Of a stretch of 64,000 bases of DNA, positions 60,040-64,000 are shown piece after piece. The notes under the pieces are model-generated. The model saw only the letters and a program-made list of their open reading frames with translations, did no database searches and was not told where the DNA came from. The stretch's first letter is position 1. Each line of letters starts with the position of its first letter. The stretch spans positions 2,108,001 through 2,172,000 of the forward strand of contig NZ_CP029482.1 in NCBI RefSeq assembly GCF_003151075.1. The letters are read 5' to 3'. The stretch is from Pseudomonas sp. 31-12 (lineage in GTDB: Bacteria > Pseudomonadota > Gammaproteobacteria > Pseudomonadales > Pseudomonadaceae). Both the position numbers and the translations under genes were made by a program.

Positions 60040-61131
60040 ATGTCCGGCAATACCTACGGCAAGCTGTTCACTGTCACCACCGCGGGCGAGAGCCATGGTC
60101 CGGCGTTGGTCGCCATTGTCGACGGCTGCCCGCCGGGGCTGGAGATTTCCCTTGAGGATTTGCAGCGCGACCTGGACCGCCGCAAACCCGGCACCAGCCG
60201 CCACACCACGCAACGCCAGGAAGCGGACGAAGTCGAAATCCTCAGCGGCGTATTCGAAGGTCGCACCACCGGTTGCGCCATCGGCCTGCTGATCCGCAAC
60301 ACCGACCAGAAGTCCAAGGACTACTCGGCGATCAAGGATCTGTTCCGCCCGGCCCACGCCGACTACACCTACCACCACAAATACGGCGAGCGCGATTACC
60401 GCGGCGGTGGTCGCAGCTCCGCCCGTGAAACCGCCATGCGTGTGGCGGCCGGTGCGATTGCCAAGAAATACCTGGCCACCCAGGGCATCGTCATTCGCGG
60501 CTACATGAGCCAGCTCGGCCCGATCGAAATCCCGTTCAAGACCTGGGATTCGGTGGAAGACAACGCGTTCTTCAGCCCTGACCCGGACAAGGTGCCGGAG
60601 CTGGAGGCCTATATGGACCAGTTGCGCCGTGATCAGGATTCGGTCGGCGCAAAGATCACTGTCGTCGCCGAAGGCGTGATGCCTGGCCTCGGCGAGCCGA
60701 TCTTCGACCGCCTCGACGCCGAACTGGCCCATGCACTGATGAGCATCAACGCGGTCAAGGGCGTGGAAATCGGCGCCGGTTTCGCCAGCGTTGCCCAGCG
60801 CGGCACCGAACACCGCGATGAAATGACCCCGGAAGGTTTCCTCAGCAACAACGCCGGCGGTATTTTGGGCGGCATCTCGTCCGGTCAGCCAATCGTTGCG
60901 CACCTCGCGCTTAAGCCGACCTCGAGCATCACCACGCCGGGCCGCTCCATCGACGTTCATGGCAACCCGGTGGATGTCATCACCAAGGGCCGTCACGACC
61001 CGTGTGTCGGCATCCGCGCCACGCCGATCGCCGAAGCGATGATGGCCATCGTGCTGATGGATCACCTGTTGCGTCATCGCGGGCAGAACGCCGACGTGCG
61101 CGTGAGCACGCCGGTGCTGGGTCAGCTTTGA
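60040..61131 (+). CDS. aroC: Chorismate synthase
   Basis: The protein has 363 residues from the ATG at 60040 ([20 protein letters not shown]) with GGAG upstream; longer frames exist but lack support. Family signatures: [52 protein letters not shown], and the C-terminal [18 protein letters not shown]. It removes phosphate from EPSP with reduced FMN to make chorismate, the last shikimate step. The MFS gene follows closely. Confidence 0.98.
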   Translation: MSGNTYGKLFTVTTAGESHGPALVAIVDGCPPGLEISLEDLQRDLDRRKPGTSRHTTQRQEADEVEILSGVFEGRTTGCAIGLLIRNTDQKSKDYSAIKDLFRPAHADYTYHHKYGERDYRGGGRSSARETAMRVAAGAIAKKYLATQGIVIRGYMSQLGPIEIPFKTWDSVEDNAFFSPDPDKVPELEAYMDQLRRDQDSVGAKITVVAEGVMPGLGEPIFDRLDAELAHALMSINAVKGVEIGAGFASVAQRGTEHRDEMTPEGFLSNNAGGILGGISSGQPIVAHLALKPTSSITTPGRSIDVHGNPVDVITKGRHDPCVGIRATPIAEAMMAIVLMDHLLRHRGQNADVRVSTPVLGQL

Positions 61132-61165
61132 TGGCTGACCTATACGCCGCAGCGGCCTGACGGCC

Positions 61166-62311
61166 GTGGCGGCACTCCCGTACTGGCGGCTTTCCAGTTT
61201 CTATCTGTTCTATTTCGCCTTGCTCGGTTCGACAGCGCCGTTTCTGGCGCTGTACTTCGATCACCTGGGCTTTTCCAGCGCGCGCATCGGCGAGCTGGTG
61301 GCGATCCCGATGCTGATGCGCTGCGTGGCGCCGAATATCTGGGGCTGGCTCGGTGACTACACCGGCCGTCGCCTGGCCATCGTGCGCTTCGGCGCCGTCT
61401 GCACACTGCTGACGTTTTCGCTGATTTTCGTCAGCAAAACCTACGCCTGGCTGGCGATGGTCATGGCCTTGCATGCGTTCTTCTGGCATGCGGTGTTGCC
61501 GCAGTTCGAAGTCATCACCCTCGCGCACCTGAAAGGGCAGACCTCGCGCTACAGTCAGATCCGCCTCTGGGGTTCCATCGGTTTCATCATCACCGTGGTC
61601 GCGCTCGGCCGGATGTTCGAATGGCTGAGCCTCGACATTTATCCAGTGGCGCTGGTGCTGATCATGGCCGGCATTGTCGTCAGCAGCCTGTGGGTGCCCA
61701 ACGCTCAACCGGTTCAGGGCGAGCGAATTGCCGGAGACGGGTTTCTCAAGCAATTGCGCAATCCCGGTGTGTTGGCGTTTTACGGCTGCGTCGCGCTGAT
61801 GCAGGTGAGCCACGGGCCTTATTACACCTTTTTGACCCTGCACCTTGAACGGCTCGGTTACAGCCGGGGCGTGATCGGCATGCTCTGGGCGGTCGGCGTG
61901 GTCGCTGAAGTCCTGATGTTCCTGGCCATGAGCAAGATCCTCGCGCGCTTTTCGGTGCGTCGGGTCCTGTTTGTGAGCTTTCTGCTGGCGGCCGTGCGCT
62001 GGTTGCTGCTGGGTTCGTTGGCTGAATTCCTCTGGGTGCTGTTGTTTGCCCAAGTGCTGCACGCCGCAACGTTCGGCAGCTTTCACGCCGCTGCCATCCA
62101 GTTCGTGCAACGTAGCTTCGGTGCGCGTCAGCAAGGGCAGGGCCAGGCGCTTTATGCCGCGCTGGCCGGCACCGGCGGCGCATTGGGCGCGTTGTACTCC
62201 GGCTACAGCTGGAACGTCCTTGGTGCCACGTTCACCTTTAGTATTGCCAGTCTCGCAGCCTTCGCCGCTGCCGTTATCATTGCCACACGTATGCAAGAGG
62301 ACAGGCCATGA
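61166..62311 (+). CDS. MFS transporter, phenylpropionate/LacY-like branch
   Basis: The protein has 381 residues and 12 membrane segments, from a GTG at 61166 with no clear ribosome-binding site. Family marks: FALLGSTAPFLALYFDHLG, GWLGDYTGRRLAIVRFG (motif A), SQIRLWGSIGFIITV and GQGQALYAALAGTGGALGAL near the end. It resembles HcaT-like nucleoside/3-phenylpropionate permeases. It sits between aroC and mtnB, overlapping mtnB by 4 bases (ATGA). The substrate might be a methionine-salvage sugar or nucleoside, by position only. A 9-codon frame coupled to the aroC stop precedes it. Confidence 0.9.
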   Translation: MAALPYWRLSSFYLFYFALLGSTAPFLALYFDHLGFSSARIGELVAIPMLMRCVAPNIWGWLGDYTGRRLAIVRFGAVCTLLTFSLIFVSKTYAWLAMVMALHAFFWHAVLPQFEVITLAHLKGQTSRYSQIRLWGSIGFIITVVALGRMFEWLSLDIYPVALVLIMAGIVVSSLWVPNAQPVQGERIAGDGFLKQLRNPGVLAFYGCVALMQVSHGPYYTFLTLHLERLGYSRGVIGMLWAVGVVAEVLMFLAMSKILARFSVRRVLFVSFLLAAVRWLLLGSLAEFLWVLLFAQVLHAATFGSFHAAAIQFVQRSFGARQQGQGQALYAALAGTGGALGALYSGYSWNVLGATFTFSIASLAAFAAAVIIATRMQEDRP

Positions 62312-62934
62312 GCCTTACCCGTGAACACCTCGCCCAGGAAATCATCGACGCCGGGCGTTTTCTCTATAGCCGCGGCTGGTCGCCGGCCACCAGCAGCAAT
62401 TACTCGACCCGCCTGTCGCCGACCGAGGCGCTGTTGACTGTGTCCGGCAAGCACAAAGGCCAGTTGAGTCCAAATGATGTGCTGGCCACCGACTTGTCCG
62501 GCAACAGCCTGGAACCGGGCAAAAAGCCGTCCGCCGAAACCCTGCTGCACACCCAGCTCTACAGCTGGCGCCCGGAGATCGGCGCGGTGCTGCACACCCA
62601 TTCGGTGAACGCCACGGTGCTGTCGCGCCTGACGCCAGACGCGTTCATCGAGTTCGAAGATTACGAACTGCAAAAGGCCTTCAGCGGCGTCTCGACCCAC
62701 GAGTCCCGGGTGCGCGTGCCGATTTTCGACAACGATCAGGACATTGCGCGTCTCGCCGCCAAGGTGCAGCCTTGGCTCGAAGCCCATCCCGATTGCGTCG
62801 GCTACCTGATTCGCGGCCACGGCCTCTACACCTGGGGCGCGCGGATGAGCGACGCGTTGCGGCAGATTGAAGCGTTTGAATTTCTGTTCGAGTGCGAGTT
62901 GAAGATGCGCTCACTCTTGAACCATAAAAGCTGA
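62308..62934 (+). CDS. mtnB: Methylthioribulose-1-phosphate dehydratase
   Basis: The protein has 208 residues of the class II aldolase/adducin fold. Zinc His ligands are in VLHTHSVNATVL and in RGHGLYTWG, and the phosphate-binding start is RGWSPATSSNYSTRLS. It dehydrates 5-methylthioribulose-1-phosphate in methionine salvage. Its ATG overlaps the MFS stop. mtnD and mtnC follow in order. Confidence 0.96.
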   Translation: MSLTREHLAQEIIDAGRFLYSRGWSPATSSNYSTRLSPTEALLTVSGKHKGQLSPNDVLATDLSGNSLEPGKKPSAETLLHTQLYSWRPEIGAVLHTHSVNATVLSRLTPDAFIEFEDYELQKAFSGVSTHESRVRVPIFDNDQDIARLAAKVQPWLEAHPDCVGYLIRGHGLYTWGARMSDALRQIEAFEFLFECELKMRSLLNHKS

Positions 62935-62954
62935 ACCGTTAAGGAGTTGCCCTG

Positions 62955-63500
62955 ATGAGCAGCCTGTCCGTTTACCACGTCTCAAGCCCTGACATTCCGA
63001 ACAAGGTGCTGACCCATTTCGAAGACATCGCCTCGACCCTGGCCGAGCAGGGCGTGCGTTTCGACCGCTGGCAAGCCACGGCGAAGATCCAGCCCGGCGC
63101 CAGCCAGGAAGAAGTGATCGCCGCGTACCAGGAACAGATTGACAAGCTGATGACCGAGCGCGGTTACGTCACCGTCGATGTGATCAGCCTGAACAGCGAT
63201 CACCCGCAAAAAGCAGAGTTGCGCGCCAAGTTCCTCGACGAACACCGCCATGGCGAAGACGAAGTCCGATTTTTCGTCGCCGGCCGTGGGCTGTTCACCC
63301 TGCACATCGACGATTACGTCTACGCCGTGTTGTGCGAGAAGAACGACCTGATCTCGGTCCCTGCCGGCACGCCGCACTGGTTCGACATGGGCGAGCATCC
63401 GCACTTCGTCGCGATCCGTCTGTTCAACAACCCTGAAGGCTGGGTGGCCAAGTTCACCGGCGAAGACATCGCCAGCCGCTTCCCGCGTCTTGAGGACTGA
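62955..63500 (+). CDS. mtnD: Acireductone dioxygenase
   Basis: The protein has 181 residues, cupin fold. Metal ligands are [12 protein letters not shown] (two His and a Glu) and [12 protein letters not shown] (third His). With Fe(II) it makes formate and the methionine 2-oxo acid precursor; with Ni(II) the off-pathway products include CO. GGAG precedes the ATG. It lies 20 bases after mtnB and 4 before mtnC. Confidence 0.97.
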   Translation: MSSLSVYHVSSPDIPNKVLTHFEDIASTLAEQGVRFDRWQATAKIQPGASQEEVIAAYQEQIDKLMTERGYVTVDVISLNSDHPQKAELRAKFLDEHRHGEDEVRFFVAGRGLFTLHIDDYVYAVLCEKNDLISVPAGTPHWFDMGEHPHFVAIRLFNNPEGWVAKFTGEDIASRFPRLED

Positions 63501-63504
63501 GCCG

Positions 63505-64000
63505 ATGCCGATCAAAGCGATTCTCACCGACATCGAAGGCACCACCAGCGCGGTGAGTTTTGTGTTCGACGTGCTGTTCCCATACGCCGCCAAACACCTG
63601 CCGGACTTCGTTCGCCAGAACGCCGAGCGCCCGGATGTGGCCGAGCAACTGGCCGCTGTGCGCCGCGACAGCAACGAACCGGACGCTGACGTTGAGCGGG
63701 TGATCGAGATCCTGCTGGGCTGGATTGCCGAAGACCGCAAGGCCACGCCGCTGAAAGCATTGCAGGGCATGGTGTGGGAGCAGGGCTATCAGGCCGGGCA
63801 GTTGAAAGGCCACGTTTACCCGGACGCCGTCGAAGCGCTCAAGCGCTGGCATCAGGATGGATTCAAACTGTTTGTGTATTCCTCGGGCTCGATCCAGGCG
63901 CAAAAGCTGATCTTCGGCTGCTCGGAGGCGGGGGACTTGTCGCCGCTGTTCAGCGGCTACTTCGACACCACGTCGGGGCCCAAGCGTGAAGCGCAGTCTT
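63505..64000 (+). CDS. mtnC: Enolase-phosphatase MtnC, 3' end missing
   Basis: The ATG at 63505 opens a frame that runs to the window edge: 165 codons seen of a usual 225 or so. The HAD nucleophile motif is [12 protein letters not shown] (Asp, then Glu in place of the usual second Asp, as in MtnC/MasA). Motif II is [12 protein letters not shown]. It enolises and dephosphorylates 2,3-diketo-5-methylthiopentyl-1-phosphate, feeding MtnD. It is third of mtnB-mtnD-mtnC. Confidence 0.96.
   Translation, partial: MPIKAILTDIEGTTSAVSFVFDVLFPYAAKHLPDFVRQNAERPDVAEQLAAVRRDSNEPDADVERVIEILLGWIAEDRKATPLKALQGMVWEQGYQAGQLKGHVYPDAVEALKRWHQDGFKLFVYSSGSIQAQKLIFGCSEAGDLSPLFSGYFDTTSGPKREAQS

Overview
The window is chromosomal DNA of a fluorescent Pseudomonas, most likely of the P. 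fluorescens/P. koreensis kind. Three things point there: GC-rich coding sequence; many intergenic paired REP elements built on a GTGGGAGCGGGCTTGC-type core; and blocks of genes whose order I recall from P. aeruginosa PAO1 (roughly PA3240-PA3271, then PA1513-PA1519, then PA1674-PA1685). I see no prophage, transposase, integrase or CRISPR array. The window is core chromosome with small accessory insertions.

Layout. 0-12.8 kb: 3' part of rmuC; a large hybrid histidine kinase with an SSS-transporter front end; a TetR gene divergent from a frameshifted MFS gene; a cupin; a TDT/TehA-type transporter with an unusual leader; an MFS-acyltransferase fusion (LplT-PlsC type); a guanidinium exporter (sugE/gdx) behind a guanidine-II riboswitch; a BASS-family transporter; rdgC. 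13-13.6 kb: two tandem tRNA-Val/tRNA-Asp units. 13.6-25.6 kb: a membrane catalase-like protein coupled to a RoxA-like dihaem cytochrome; an FKBP lipoprotein; a YkvA protein preceded by facing DnaA boxes; an HTH/unknown/Sel1 operon; a DUF6124-like gene; an EAL-CBS-GGDEF protein; prc; a quinone oxidoreductase. 25.7-32.1 kb: a HAD phosphatase, then a complete ABC importer with an alkaline-phosphatase-superfamily hydrolase and a HutC-type GntR regulator. Two matching operator-like palindromes lie in the divergent promoter region.

32.2-42.4 kb holds a mechanosensitive channel, a 58-residue membrane protein, apeB, a glycosyltransferase-like protein, rluA, minCDE, an lpxL/htrB acyltransferase and a patatin phospholipase. 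42.4-53.8 kb is a purine-catabolism island: two Tsx-like outer-membrane channels, a urate/xanthine permease, PuuD, AllA, allantoicase, UraD, PuuE, HiuH and an AzgA-type permease. Together they take urate to glyoxylate and urea. A shared palindrome (TTGTATACAA) lies at the puuE, hiuH and azgA promoters, and a sigma-54-like promoter lies before one Tsx-like gene. 54-64 kb holds a glutaredoxin, folE, an Smr protein, a cysteine hydrolase, prmB, an unknown coiled-coil membrane protein, an alpha/beta hydrolase, aroC, an MFS transporter and the methionine-salvage genes mtnB, mtnD and mtnC (the last cut by the window end).

Most of the novelty is regulatory: the riboswitch, two sets of shared palindromes, hairpins that bury ribosome-binding sites, a coupled leader peptide, a DnaA-box pair and an extended REP palindrome. 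The best candidates for an undescribed system are the HutC-controlled ABC importer/hydrolase operon and the dihaem-cytochrome/catalase pair.
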